This document shows positions 31,497 through 40,828 of a stretch of 64,000 nt of DNA, one piece after another. Position 1 is the first letter of the stretch; each line of letters opens with the position of its first letter. Made by a program: the position numbers and the translations under genes. The DNA is from Meiothermus sp. CFH 77666 (GTDB lineage: Bacteria; Deinococcota; Deinococci; Deinococcales; Thermaceae), in NCBI RefSeq assembly GCF_017497985.1, contig NZ_JAGDFV010000014.1:23986-87985 (forward strand), given 5' to 3'. A model generated the notes under the pieces. That model saw nothing but the letters and a program-made list of their open reading frames with translations, was not told the origin of the DNA and did no database searches.

Positions 31497-32789
31497 ATGA
31501 AACGTCTACTGGTTTTTGGCGCGGCCCTGGCCCTTACGGTGGCCTCGGCCCAACAATTGCAGGGGAACCCCAACCTGCGCGGCGAGATTACCGTGTGGAG
31601 CTGGGACATCGCCGCCAAGGCGCTGGAGGCCAACATCCCCGGCTTCAACAAGCTCTTCCCCAATGTCAAGGTCACGGTACTCGACATCGGCAACCAGGCC
31701 ACCTACGACCGCGGCCTGGCTGGCTGTGCGGCGGGCGGCGGCGACCTGCCCGACGTATACTCCATCGAAAACAACGAAGCCGAGGTGTTCTGGGCCCGCT
31801 TCCCCAACTGCTTCACCGACCTGAACACCCTGCAACCCGCCGCCTCGACCCTGCGTAACCAGTTCCCCGCCTTCAAGTGGACCGAACTGACCGTGGGCAA
31901 CAAGGTTTTTGCCATGCCCTGGGACTCCGGCCCGGTGGTGATGTTCTACCGGCGCGACATCTATAGCCAGGCCGGGGTCAACCCCGCCACCATCCGCACC
32001 TGGGACGACTTCATCGCCGCGGGGAAAAAGATTGCCCAGGCCACCAACAACCGGGTCAAGGTGGGGGTCATTGCCAACGGCCAGGACGACGAATGGTTCC
32101 GTATGCTGGCCAACCAGAACGGTTGCTTCTACTTCAACAACGAAGCCAGCGCCGTAACGGTGAACCAGCCCGGCTGCGTGACCGCCCTCGAGACGGTCAA
32201 AAAACTCATTGACGCCGGAATCGTGATGCAGGGCGGCTGGAACGAGCAGATCCAGGCCTTCAAGGCCGGCACAGTGGCCACCAGCATGTTCGGGGCCTGG
32301 TACGAAGGCACCATCCGCTCCAACGCCCCCGACCAGAGCGGCAAGTGGGGGGTGTACCTGATGCCTGCTTCGCGTGCAGGCGGGGTTCGCGCGGCCAACC
32401 TGGGCGGCTCTGCCCTGGCCATTCCGGCCTCCTCGCGCAACAAAGAGGCGGCCTGGGCTTTTGTCCGCTACGCCCTGGGCACCACCGAAGGCCAGGTCAC
32501 CATGCTCAAGCAGTACGGGCTGGTACCCTCGCTCCTGGCTGCCACCCGCGACCCCTATGTGGCCCAACCCCAGGCCTACTGGGGCAACCAGCGCATCTGG
32601 CAACAGATTCTGGGCACCCTGGGTAGCGTACCGGCGGCCCGTGGCACCCAGTTCTTCCAGGAAGCCCGCGCCATCATGGTCAAGACCCAGGCCGACTACG
32701 TAGCCGGGCGCTTCCCCAACGCCAAAGCAGCCCTGGACGCTGCCGCCCAGCAAATCTCGCAGGCCACCGGTCTGCCCATCGCACGCTAA
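31497..32789 (+). CDS. Sugar ABC transporter substrate-binding protein
   Basis: A 430-aa MalE-like binding protein. A signal peptide is cut near AQ (VASAQQ). The mature protein begins with GEITVWSWDIAAKALEANIPGFNKLFP and has four cysteines (CAAGGGD, NCFTDL, NGCFYF, PGCVTAL) that could form disulfides. GGSALAIPASSRNKEAAWAFVRYAL is the family pattern. AAGGAGG precedes the ATG. It is first in the operon with the permeases at 32987 and 33823; neighbours suggest galactosides or galacto-oligosaccharides as the ligand. No ATPase gene is present, so a shared MsmK-like ATPase is likely elsewhere. Confidence 0.87.
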   Translation: MKRLLVFGAALALTVASAQQLQGNPNLRGEITVWSWDIAAKALEANIPGFNKLFPNVKVTVLDIGNQATYDRGLAGCAAGGGDLPDVYSIENNEAEVFWARFPNCFTDLNTLQPAASTLRNQFPAFKWTELTVGNKVFAMPWDSGPVVMFYRRDIYSQAGVNPATIRTWDDFIAAGKKIAQATNNRVKVGVIANGQDDEWFRMLANQNGCFYFNNEASAVTVNQPGCVTALETVKKLIDAGIVMQGGWNEQIQAFKAGTVATSMFGAWYEGTIRSNAPDQSGKWGVYLMPASRAGGVRAANLGGSALAIPASSRNKEAAWAFVRYALGTTEGQVTMLKQYGLVPSLLAATRDPYVAQPQAYWGNQRIWQQILGTLGSVPAARGTQFFQEARAIMVKTQADYVAGRFPNAKAALDAAAQQISQATGLPIAR

Positions 32790-32797
32790 GCGCTTTG

Positions 32798-32823
32798 TGG
32801 GGGTGGGGGCAACCCCACCCCCA
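32798..32823 (+). terminator. Strong hairpin after the binding-protein gene
   Basis: TGGGGGTGGGG-GCAA-CCCCACCCCCA makes a perfect 11-bp GC stem with a GNRA-type loop, followed by AACTTTTATA. It lies eight bases after the stop codon, inside the operon, so it probably protects the binding-protein mRNA and reduces read-through into the permeases. Confidence 0.65.
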
Positions 32824-32888
32824 AACTTTTATAACAGCAGAATCCCTTTGGAGCATCCTGTGAGATGCAACCTATCAACCAGACTTTT

Positions 32889-32990
32889 GGCCGGGAAGAA
32901 GCCGCGTACTGCCCGGCAACACCTACTGCCGTACGGGAAGAAGCCGCGTACTGCCCGGCAACACCTACTGGCGTACGGGAGGACGCGTGA
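32889..32990 (+). repeat. 42-bp tandem repeat, two copies and a partial third
   Basis: Units at 32889-32930 and 32931-32972 differ at only a few positions; each contains CGGGAAGAAGCCGCGTACTG and CCCGGCAACACCTACTG. A third unit starts GTACGGGAGGACGCGTG and provides the ribosome site (GGGAGG) and GTG start of the first permease. CCGGG and CCCGG within a unit can pair. Confidence 0.75.
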
Positions 32991-33826
32991 AACGTAGCGC
33001 GACCCCTTATCTTTTTCTGAGTCCTTACCTGGCGATTTTCGCCCTGTTCTGGGCCTGGCCGATCCTCGAGTCGCTGTTGCTCTCGTTCCAGAACACCCGG
33101 GTCTCCCCGCCGGTCTGGAACCTCAGCGTCAACTGGGGCCGCATCCTGGGCGATGCGGCTTTTTGGGACGCCCTGCGCAACACGGTGCTGATTCTGGTCA
33201 TCCAGGTACCCCTCATGCTGGCCCTGGCAACCGTGCTGGCGGTTGCGCTCAACTCACAACTGCTGCGGGCCAGAGGCTTTTTTCGCTTTGCTTTTTTTGC
33301 GCCGGTGGTGGTGGGGGCGGTGGCCTACTCGGCGGTGTTTCGCCTGCTTTTTAATCAGAATGGCGCGGTCAATGCAGCCCTGGGTACACAGCTCAACTGG
33401 ATCTTCGACCCCGTGGGCGCTATGGCCGTCATCATCATCACCCTTACCTGGCGCTGGACCGGCTACAACGCCATCATCATCCTGGCCGGGCTGCAAAGCA
33501 TCCCCAAAGACATCTACGAGGCCGCCGAGATTGACGGGGCCAGCCCCTGGCAACAGTTCTGGCGCATTACCGTGCCCAGCCTGCGCCCGGTCTTGCTCTT
33601 TTGCCTGGTGCTCTCGATCATCGGCACCTTGCAGCTCTTCACCGAGCCCTGGCTCATCACCAACGGCGGCCCCGGCACCGCCACCACCACCCTGGGGGTT
33701 TATCTGTACCGCCAGGGCTTCCAGAACATCAATTTTGGCTACGCCTCCACCATCGCCTACGCCATCACCCTGCTGGCGCTGGTCTTCTCCATCATCCAGC
33801 TAAGGCTTTTTGGGAGGGAATCGTGA
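32987..33826 (+). CDS. Sugar ABC transporter permease (MalF/UgpA type)
   Basis: A 279-aa permease with six transmembrane segments. It starts SATPYLFLSPYLAIFALFWAWPI, and the EAA loop reads EAAEIDGASPWQQFWRITVP. The GTG at 32987 is preceded by GGGAGGA. It overlaps the second permease by GTGA. It forms the heterodimeric channel with the gene at 33823. Confidence 0.9.
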   Translation: MKRSATPYLFLSPYLAIFALFWAWPILESLLLSFQNTRVSPPVWNLSVNWGRILGDAAFWDALRNTVLILVIQVPLMLALATVLAVALNSQLLRARGFFRFAFFAPVVVGAVAYSAVFRLLFNQNGAVNAALGTQLNWIFDPVGAMAVIIITLTWRWTGYNAIIILAGLQSIPKDIYEAAEIDGASPWQQFWRITVPSLRPVLLFCLVLSIIGTLQLFTEPWLITNGGPGTATTTLGVYLYRQGFQNINFGYASTIAYAITLLALVFSIIQLRLFGRES

Positions 33827-34833
33827 AGCGGCGGCTGTGGTGGCGTAGTTTCTGGCTGCACCTGTTCCTGACGCCCCTGGCGCTGTTGTGGCTGGCCCCG
33901 CTGTGGCTGATGTTTGTGTTCTCCACCCACCCCGAGATTGCCATCTTCAGCACCCCCACGCCGGTCTTGCCGGGCAATCAGTTTGCCGTCAACCTGCAAA
34001 GCCTGCAAGCCGACACCAACTTCCTGCGAACCCTCTTCAACAGCATCATGGTCGCAGGTATCTACACCATTCTCTCGATCTTTTTGACCAGCCTGGCCGG
34101 CTATGCCTTTGCCCGCTTCGATTTCTGGGGCAAGGGGGTGGTGTTCTCGCTGGTGATTGCCACCCTGACCATCCCCTATTTCGCGGTGGTGATTCCGCAG
34201 TTCATTCTGGTAGCCCGCGAGGCCAAAACCCTGCTGGCCATCCTGATCGGGATGGCGGTGTTTGGCGGGATTGCGGCCCTTTTGGCCTGGTTGAAATTCT
34301 CGCCCACCCTGGGGCGGCTGGCCTGGGTCGGCTACGGGGTGGCCGGGCTGGCTTACCTGGTGTGGGGCGTACCGGCGCTGCGTGAGGCCATAACCTTCGA
34401 CTTCCGCCTGACCAACACCTACTGGGCGGTGATTCTGCCCTCGCTGGCCAACAGCCTGGGGGTGTTTTTCATGCGGCAGAACTTCCTGAGTGTGCCGCAA
34501 AGCCTGCTGGAAGCGGCCCGCATAGACGGGGCGGGCGAGTTTCGCATCTTCTTCCGCATAGCCGTGCCGCTGGTACTTCCGGCCATGGCAGCCCTGGCCA
34601 TTATCCTGTTCCTGGCCTCCTGGAACGACTATCTGTGGCCCTTGCTGGTGCTCTCGGATCGGGCCATGCAAACCGCTCCGGTGGCACTGGGCTCCCTGAT
34701 TGGGCTGACGCGGGTTTCGTGGGGAGGCATCATGGTGGGGGCCGTGATGACCACGCTGCCTTTCCTGATTTTGTTCCTGTTCCTGCAGCGGTACTTCATT
34801 GCAGGCATCACGGCGGGAGGGGTGAAAGACTGA
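33823..34833 (+). CDS. Sugar ABC transporter permease (MalG type) with an extra two-helix insertion
   Basis: A 336-aa permease, some 55-60 residues longer than usual MalG homologues. The EAA motif SLLEAARIDGAGEFRIFFRIAVP lies near 224-246 and the tail RYFIAGITAGGVKD is typical. The extra length sits at about residues 135-192, between TIPYFAVVIPQFILV and LTNTYWAVILPSLAN, which are normally almost adjacent. The insertion contains two hydrophobic stretches (TLLAILIGMAVFGGIAALLA and LAWVGYGVAGLAYLVWGV). Start GTG 33823 has GGGAGGG upstream and overlaps the first permease stop. Confidence 0.88.
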   Translation: MKRRLWWRSFWLHLFLTPLALLWLAPLWLMFVFSTHPEIAIFSTPTPVLPGNQFAVNLQSLQADTNFLRTLFNSIMVAGIYTILSIFLTSLAGYAFARFDFWGKGVVFSLVIATLTIPYFAVVIPQFILVAREAKTLLAILIGMAVFGGIAALLAWLKFSPTLGRLAWVGYGVAGLAYLVWGVPALREAITFDFRLTNTYWAVILPSLANSLGVFFMRQNFLSVPQSLLEAARIDGAGEFRIFFRIAVPLVLPAMAALAIILFLASWNDYLWPLLVLSDRAMQTAPVALGSLIGLTRVSWGGIMVGAVMTTLPFLILFLFLQRYFIAGITAGGVKD

Positions 34834-34983
34834 GCGCCCAATCGGTCGGTTTGTTCTCGGATTCGCTCAGCACTTCGCCAAACTGACCCGTCCACACCCC
34901 CACCAACGCTGCCTCTCAGGCTTCAAACGAAACCCTCCGAGCACAAACCCCCCTGATGTACCCTCGAGCCCACCTTTCAACCT

Positions 34984-36927
34984 ATGCTAGGAGTCTGCTA
35001 CTACCCCGAACACTGGCCCCGCGAACGCTGGGCCGAGGATGCCCGGCGCATGCGTGCGCTGGGCCTCAGCTACGTGCGCATCGGCGAGTTTGCCTGGAGC
35101 CGCCTCGAGCCCGAGCCCGGACTCTTCGACTGGGCCTGGCTGGATGAGGCCATCGAAACCCTGGGCAAAGCCGGGCTCAAAGTGGTGCTGGGCACCCCTA
35201 CCGCCACCCCGCCCAAGTGGCTCATAGACCGCCACCCCGAGATCCTGGCGGTGGACAGGGAGGGCCGGGTGCGCGGCTTTGGCTCGCGCCGCCACTACAG
35301 CTTCAGCAGCCGGGTCTACCGCGAGGAGGCCCGCCGCATCGTGACCCTGCTGGCCCGGCGCTACGGCCAGAACCCCCACGTAGCGGGCTGGCAGACCGAC
35401 AACGAGTACGGCTGCCACGACACCACCCGCAGCTTTGGCCCCGAAGACCTGCGGGCTTTTAGGCTGTGGCTCCAGGCCCGCTACCAGCGCATCGAGGCGC
35501 TGAACGAGGCCTGGGGCAACGTTTTCTGGAGCATGGAGTACCGCTCCTTTGCCGAAATTGACCTCCCCCACCAGACCGTTACCGAGGCCAACCCCGCCCA
35601 CTGGCTCGAGTTCTACCGCTTCAGCTCCGAGCAGGTAGCCAGCTTCAACCGGATGCAGGTGGAAATTCTGCGGGCCCACTCGCCGGGGCGCTTTATCGTG
35701 CACAACTTCATGGGCTACACCCCGGACTTCGACCACTTCAAGCTGGCCCAGGACTTAGACATCGCCGGGTGGGACAGCTACCCCCTGGGCTTTACCGATA
35801 TGGACGTACTGCCCTGCACCGAAGCCGAAAAAGTCCGCTACGCCCGCACCGGCCACCCCGACATGGCCGCCTTCCACCACGACCTCTACCGCGGGGTAAA
35901 GCCCCGCTGGTGGGTGATGGAGCAGCAGCCGGGGCCGGTGAACTGGGCCCACCACAACCCCTCCCCCGCGCCCGGCATGGTGCGGCTGTGGACCTGGGAG
36001 GCGCTGGCCCACGGGGCCGAGGTGGTGAGCTACTTCCGCTGGCGGCAGTTTCCCAAGGCGCAGGAGCAGTTCCACGCCGGCCTCAACCGCCCCGACTTTG
36101 AGCCGGATGTGGGCTTCTTTGAAGCCGCACGGGTGGCCGAGGAGCTCCAGAACCTGGGCCCCCTGCCCCAAAGCAGCCCCGCCCCGGTGGCGCTGGTCTT
36201 CGACTACGAGGCCGACTGGGTCTACCGGATTCAGCCCCAGGGCAGGGCGTTTGTGTACCGCGACCTGGTCTGGGTGTTTTACAAAGCGCTGCGCGGGCTG
36301 GGCCTGGACGTAGACTTTGTGCCCCCTGGGGCCCGCCTGGAGCCTTACCGGCTGGTGGTGGTGCCCAGCCTGCCCATGGTCTCCGAGGCCGCCCTGGAAG
36401 CCTTCCGCCACGCCCAGGGTGTGGTGGTGTGGGGCCCCCGGAGCGGTTCTAAAACCGAGCATCTGGGCATTCCACCCACCCTACCGCCGGGGCGCTTGCA
36501 GGATTTACTGCCGCTCAGGGTGACGCGGGTGGAGAGCACCCGCCCTGGGCTGTCCGAGCCGGTGCGCTGGAACGGCCAGGAGTGGCCAGCCGAGGTGTGG
36601 CGGGAGTGGGTTGAATCGGAGCTGCCCCCCCAGGCCACCTTTGGCGATGGCAAGGGCGCCTTGTACCAGCACCAGAACCACCACTACCTGGCCTTCTGGC
36701 CGGGCCAGGGTTTCCTGCAAAGCTACCTGGGCTCCCTGGCCCAAGGCCTGGGTTTGCCGGTTCACCCCGTACCCGAGGGCGTGCGTATTCGTCGGCGCGG
36801 TGACTGGGTTTTCGCCTTCAACTACACGGGCCAGCCCCAACCCGCCCCCGCCCCCGCAGGCGCTCGGTTCCTGATAGGTGGCCCCACCCTCGAGGCCTAT
36901 AATTTCTGCATCTGGAAAGAGGGGTAA
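34984..36927 (+). CDS. Beta-galactosidase, GH42
   Basis: A 647-aa intracellular enzyme hydrolysing beta-galactosides. It closely resembles the Thermus A4 enzyme in length and layout: [20 protein letters not shown] start, acid/base E141 in [10 protein letters not shown], nucleophile E313 in [14 protein letters not shown] beta-sandwich trimerisation domain (about 395-600) and a small C-terminal domain follow. There is no signal peptide, so imported galactosides are cut in the cytoplasm. The alpha-galactosidase gene begins two bases after the stop. Confidence 0.92.
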   Translation: MLGVCYYPEHWPRERWAEDARRMRALGLSYVRIGEFAWSRLEPEPGLFDWAWLDEAIETLGKAGLKVVLGTPTATPPKWLIDRHPEILAVDREGRVRGFGSRRHYSFSSRVYREEARRIVTLLARRYGQNPHVAGWQTDNEYGCHDTTRSFGPEDLRAFRLWLQARYQRIEALNEAWGNVFWSMEYRSFAEIDLPHQTVTEANPAHWLEFYRFSSEQVASFNRMQVEILRAHSPGRFIVHNFMGYTPDFDHFKLAQDLDIAGWDSYPLGFTDMDVLPCTEAEKVRYARTGHPDMAAFHHDLYRGVKPRWWVMEQQPGPVNWAHHNPSPAPGMVRLWTWEALAHGAEVVSYFRWRQFPKAQEQFHAGLNRPDFEPDVGFFEAARVAEELQNLGPLPQSSPAPVALVFDYEADWVYRIQPQGRAFVYRDLVWVFYKALRGLGLDVDFVPPGARLEPYRLVVVPSLPMVSEAALEAFRHAQGVVVWGPRSGSKTEHLGIPPTLPPGRLQDLLPLRVTRVESTRPGLSEPVRWNGQEWPAEVWREWVESELPPQATFGDGKGALYQHQNHHYLAFWPGQGFLQSYLGSLAQGLGLPVHPVPEGVRIRRRGDWVFAFNYTGQPQPAPAPAGARFLIGGPTLEAYNFCIWKEG

Positions 36928-36929
36928 GC

Positions 36930-38378
36930 ATGCAGATTCAGGGCTATGACTTCCACATTAGTGCGGGCAAGCTCGAGGAGACCCTGGGCGGCTATCTGTT
37001 GCACGGCAAGCACGTCCAGATTGGTCACCCTTTTGGCCGCACCCTGTTTTTCAAGCACGGCTGGCAGAGCTGGAGCGAGGCCGCCTGGGTCAGCCTCAAG
37101 GAAAACCCCCGGCCCATCCTGCCGCCCGAACGCCGCCCCCAGTGCGACGACCCCGCCTACGCCCTCTCGCCCGTCCACGGCGGTAGTGGCCTGGGGGGCC
37201 TCGAGGGCTACGACGGGCGGATGCTCCTGCTGGGCGCCTTGCGGCCCGGCGCCCGCATCGAGGCCGACCGCCTGAGCCTGAAGGGCACCTGCGATCACGA
37301 GATGCAGTGGTTTCTGGCCTATGGCGAAGCCCCGCAGGTTCTGAACCGCTACGCCGAACTCCTCGCCACCACCCTGGGGGTGCGGGCCCCGCAGGCCGCC
37401 CCCCGGGTGTGGTGCAGCTGGTATAGCTACTACAGCGACATCTCCGAAGGCCAGCTGCTCCAGACCATTGCCGGTTTGCAGGGGCTGCCCTTCGAGGTGT
37501 TTCAGGTAGACGACGGCTGGCAGCAGAACATGGGCGACTGGGAGCCCAACCACAAGTTCCCCTCCGGCATGAGCGCCATTGCGCTCAGGGCCCAGAGCCA
37601 GGGTCTGACCCCCGGCCTCTGGCTGGCCCCCTTTATTGCCCGGCCCAGCTCCAGCCTGTTCAAGGAACACCCCGACTGGTTCCTGCGCGACGAGCAGGGC
37701 GAGCTGGTCTCGGCAGGCAGCAACTGGGGCGGCTACTACGCACTGGACGTAACCCTACCGGCGGTGCAGTACTGGCTGCGCAGCCTGATCCAGACGGTGC
37801 GGAGCTGGGGCTACCGCTACCTGAAGCTCGACTTCTTGTTCGCCGCCGCCCTGCCAGGTAAAAGATCAGGCGGGGAGTCGCGCGAGGACGCCTACCGCGA
37901 GGCGCTGCGCATCCTCCGCGAGGCCGCCGGCGACGATGTGTACATTCTGGCCTGTGGAGCGCCCATTATCGCCTCGCTGGGGCTGGTGGATGGACTTCGC
38001 ATTGGGCCGGATGTGGCCCCTTACTGGGACAACGAAGACCGGCGGGTGTTCCTGCACGACCCCACCGGCCCCAGCGCCTACAACGCCCTGCGAACCAGCC
38101 TGCACCGGCTCTGGCTGAAACCCCTGGTACATACCGACCCCGATGTGGCCTACTTCCGCACCCGCTACAACCTGCTGACCCCGGCGCAGCGCGCGGTGCT
38201 ACAAGACCTGGCACTGGTTTCGGGCTTCAAGGCTACCTCCGACCCCCCCGAATGGCTGGACGCTGAGGAGCGGGAGCAGCTCAGGGCCTGGCTCGAGGCC
38301 ACCCCTAGCATCGAGCAAACCGGCCCCTACAGCTTCAAAATCGGCGAGCGCGAGGTGGATTTCTCGAGCTGGCTGTAG
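36930..38378 (+). CDS. Alpha-galactosidase, GH36
   Basis: A 482-aa compact GH36 enzyme of the thermophile type, about 250 residues shorter than the common 730-aa enzymes. The substrate loop is FQVDDGWQQNMGDWE; the nucleophile is D301 in YLKLDF and the acid/base D361 in RIGPDVAPYWD. It removes alpha-1,6-galactose from melibiose or raffinose-type sugars in the cytoplasm. It starts two bases after the beta-galactosidase stop, with AGAGGGG upstream, so the two are co-translated. Confidence 0.9.
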   Translation: MQIQGYDFHISAGKLEETLGGYLLHGKHVQIGHPFGRTLFFKHGWQSWSEAAWVSLKENPRPILPPERRPQCDDPAYALSPVHGGSGLGGLEGYDGRMLLLGALRPGARIEADRLSLKGTCDHEMQWFLAYGEAPQVLNRYAELLATTLGVRAPQAAPRVWCSWYSYYSDISEGQLLQTIAGLQGLPFEVFQVDDGWQQNMGDWEPNHKFPSGMSAIALRAQSQGLTPGLWLAPFIARPSSSLFKEHPDWFLRDEQGELVSAGSNWGGYYALDVTLPAVQYWLRSLIQTVRSWGYRYLKLDFLFAAALPGKRSGGESREDAYREALRILREAAGDDVYILACGAPIIASLGLVDGLRIGPDVAPYWDNEDRRVFLHDPTGPSAYNALRTSLHRLWLKPLVHTDPDVAYFRTRYNLLTPAQRAVLQDLALVSGFKATSDPPEWLDAEEREQLRAWLEATPSIEQTGPYSFKIGEREVDFSSWL

Positions 38379-38458
38379 TCGGTACCCCAGATAGGGCGGA
38401 ATCAGACCAAGCACACCTGTATCGCAACAATCTATCTACGCCACCGACCTTTGAGGTT

Positions 38459-39502
38459 ATGATGCACAAACGCACCTATCCCAAAAAAGATGGCCGCCTG
38501 CTCTACCTGTATGGGCTGGCGCCCCACACCCTGCCCGCCCTCGAGGAGGGAGAAAACACCGGCCAGGCCCAGTCCCACGCCCGCTGGCATCCCCTGCGGC
38601 AGGAGTGGGTGGTGTTTGCCGCCAGCCGCCAGGGCCGCACCTTTCTGCCCCCCAGGGAATACGACCCCCTGGCCCCCAGCAAGCCCGGCGGCTTTCCCAC
38701 CGAAATCCCCTTTGAGGATTTCGAGATTGCCGTCTTTCAAAACCGCTGGCCCTCGCTCTCGCCCCACGCAGGAGAACCTCCCCAGGGCCTTGCCATCCCC
38801 ACCCGCGATGCCAGGGGCGACTGCGAGGTGGTGGTCTACACCCCCGAGCACAGCGGCAGCATCGCCTCGCTCAGCCCCGAGCGGCGCGAGCTTTTGGTGC
38901 AGGTCTGGGCCGACCGCTACCGCGACCTCTACGCCCGCGAACACATCCAGTACGTGATGCCCTTCGAGAACCGGGGCGAGCAGATGGGAGTGACGCTGCA
39001 CCACCCCCACGGGCAGATTTACGCCTACCCCTGGGTTCCGCCCATCCTGCAAAAGGAGCTCGAGGCTTTCCAGAAAAGCCCGGTGTTGCTGAACCTGATG
39101 CCCCACTTAGGCCCTTACACCGTGCTCGAGGACGAACACACCCTGGCCTGCGTCCCCCCCTACGCCCGCTACCCCTACGAGGTGCTGGTCTTCCCCAAGC
39201 GGTTCCACCCCGGCCTGTGGACCTTCAGCCAGGCCGAAACCCAGAGCTTCGCCCGGATGCTGGGCCAGGTGGTGCAAAAGCTGGATAACCTCTTCCACAA
39301 ACCCATGCCCTACGTGATGGCCCTGCACGCTGCGCCCAAAGGAGCCGAGGCCATTTTCCATTTCCATGTGGAGTTCTACCCCGCCCTGCGCACCGCCGAC
39401 AAACTCAAATACCTGGCCGGCACCGAGATTGCCGCCGGCACCTTTGCCATGGACGCCCTGCCCGAGGAAACCGCCAAGGTGCTGCGGGAGGTGGAGATAT
39501 AG
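38459..39502 (+). CDS. galT: Galactose-1-phosphate uridylyltransferase
   Basis: A 347-aa Leloir enzyme that exchanges UMP between UDP-glucose and galactose-1-phosphate. The active-site motif [11 protein letters not shown] contains the nucleophilic [17 protein letters not shown] and [18 protein letters not shown] are typical. Two adjacent ATGs exist; GAGGTT just before the first is short for either, so the start could be 38462. It lies 80 bases after the alpha-galactosidase. galE is not in the window. Confidence 0.9.
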   Translation: MMHKRTYPKKDGRLLYLYGLAPHTLPALEEGENTGQAQSHARWHPLRQEWVVFAASRQGRTFLPPREYDPLAPSKPGGFPTEIPFEDFEIAVFQNRWPSLSPHAGEPPQGLAIPTRDARGDCEVVVYTPEHSGSIASLSPERRELLVQVWADRYRDLYAREHIQYVMPFENRGEQMGVTLHHPHGQIYAYPWVPPILQKELEAFQKSPVLLNLMPHLGPYTVLEDEHTLACVPPYARYPYEVLVFPKRFHPGLWTFSQAETQSFARMLGQVVQKLDNLFHKPMPYVMALHAAPKGAEAIFHFHVEFYPALRTADKLKYLAGTEIAAGTFAMDALPEETAKVLREVEI

Positions 39503-39681
39503 TTGCAGCGGGCCTTCCATGAGGCTCATGGGCTTTTGGCGGAGGCCAGGGGTTGTTAGCCGCCAATGGTCCAGATGACTCTGATGTAGCGGCCTTCAGA
39601 TTCACCGTAGACCATCGGCTATAGATCATGGACTCTGGACTTGCTACAGGCTCATGTAACAAAAAGGCGGTAGGCTGAGAT

Positions 39682-40686
39682 ATGAACCCTTTTGCACTGG
39701 CCCGTCTGCGTGCCTGGATGGAAAACCAGGGCCTCGAGCGCTTTTTTGTGCAGCAACCGGAGAACTTTGCCTGGCTCACCGGGGGCGGCGACAATACCGT
39801 GGTCACCTTTCGCCCGGTAGCGGCCTGGCTCGAGGTGACCCCCGAAACGGTGCGTCTGCATGCCTCGCAAATCGAGGCGGGGCGGCTCCTCGACGAGGAA
39901 ACGCCGGGCCTCGAGGTACACCGCTACCCCTGGTACAGCCCCCCGGCCCCCCAGGGGCCCAGCGACCTCGAGCACGACCTCACCCCTTTACGGCTGGTGC
40001 TCTCCCCCGCGGAGCAGGAGCGCTACCGTGCCCTGGGCCGTGAGGCGGCCATGGCCCTGGGCGAAAGCCTTCGCTTTGCCGACCCCGGCTGGAGCGAGTA
40101 CGACCTGGCCGGAGCCATCAGCGAGGAACTCCTTTCCAAGGGCATACAGCCCCTGGTGCTGCTGGTGGCCGGCGAGGAGCGGCTTTTCCGCTACCGCCAC
40201 CCCATCCCCACCCGGCGGCCCCTGGGGCGGCTCTTCATGGGGGTTATCTGCGGGCGGCGACACGGCCTCTTTGCCAACGTGAGCCGTCTGCGCAGTTTTG
40301 GGCACCCCGAGGCCCGCAGCCTCAACGAGCAAATCTGCCAGGTCGAGGCGGCTGCACTGGAGGCCTCCCGGCCTGGGGCCACCTTAGGCGAGGTGCTGGA
40401 GCAGATGCGCTTGGCCTACCGGCGCATTGGCCGCACCGAGGAGTTTGAAAACCACCACCAGGGCGGTCTGACTGGCTACCGTAGCCGCGAGGTGCTGGCC
40501 CGTCCCGGCAACCCCACCCGCCTCGAGGTCGGCATGGCCCTGGCCTGGAACCCCAGCCTGCCGGGGGCCAAGGTAGAGGACACCTTCCTGCTCACCGAAA
40601 CCGGCCTGGAAAACCTCACCCACGACCCCACCTGGCCCACCCTCGAGGTAGCTGGGCGCACGCGCCCAGGGGTGCTCGAGGGCTAA
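39682..40686 (+). CDS. M24-fold protein lacking the metal site, in the galactose cluster
   Basis: A 334-aa homologue of Xaa-Pro peptidases: a creatinase-like N-terminal domain (1-105) and a pita-bread domain (110-310). Four of the five metal ligands seem absent. The first two aspartates are replaced in MGVICGRRHGLFANVSR (186-202), the histidine in HHQGGLTGYRSRE (258-270), and the first glutamate in LAWNPSLPG (288-295); only VEDT keeps its Glu. It is therefore probably not a metallopeptidase. It sits between galT and galK, so a role in sugar metabolism or binding is possible. Confidence 0.72.
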   Translation: MNPFALARLRAWMENQGLERFFVQQPENFAWLTGGGDNTVVTFRPVAAWLEVTPETVRLHASQIEAGRLLDEETPGLEVHRYPWYSPPAPQGPSDLEHDLTPLRLVLSPAEQERYRALGREAAMALGESLRFADPGWSEYDLAGAISEELLSKGIQPLVLLVAGEERLFRYRHPIPTRRPLGRLFMGVICGRRHGLFANVSRLRSFGHPEARSLNEQICQVEAAALEASRPGATLGEVLEQMRLAYRRIGRTEEFENHHQGGLTGYRSREVLARPGNPTRLEVGMALAWNPSLPGAKVEDTFLLTETGLENLTHDPTWPTLEVAGRTRPGVLEG

Positions 40687-40724
40687 GTGCCTCCCGCCTA
40701 TGTTTTGGATAATGGCACGATCGA

Positions 40725-40760
40725 AAAATCATTCGGGTATTGCACCCGGAGCATGATTTT
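40725..40760. terminator. Nested stem-loop between the M24 gene and galK
   Basis: AAAATCAT (40725-40732) pairs with ATGATTTT (40753-40760) around an inner CGGGT/ACCCG stem (40734-40748). Ending in TTTT, it is a candidate terminator or attenuator. It lies 39 bases after the M24 stop and about 70 before galK. Confidence 0.5.
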
Positions 40761-40828
40761 CTAGCGCAGCCTGGATTCATCTCTAAACCTTATACGGGCG
40801 CAACTTAAAGCGCACCACGGAGCAAAGA

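Noticed and set aside
31506..32753. A 415-aa minus-strand open frame
   Set aside because: Antisense to the sugar-binding protein, which has a signal peptide, ribosome site and family motifs.
32889..32990. Tandem repeat considered as a CRISPR remnant
   Set aside because: The units are directly adjacent with no spacers, and they carry the permease ribosome site; no cas genes are present.
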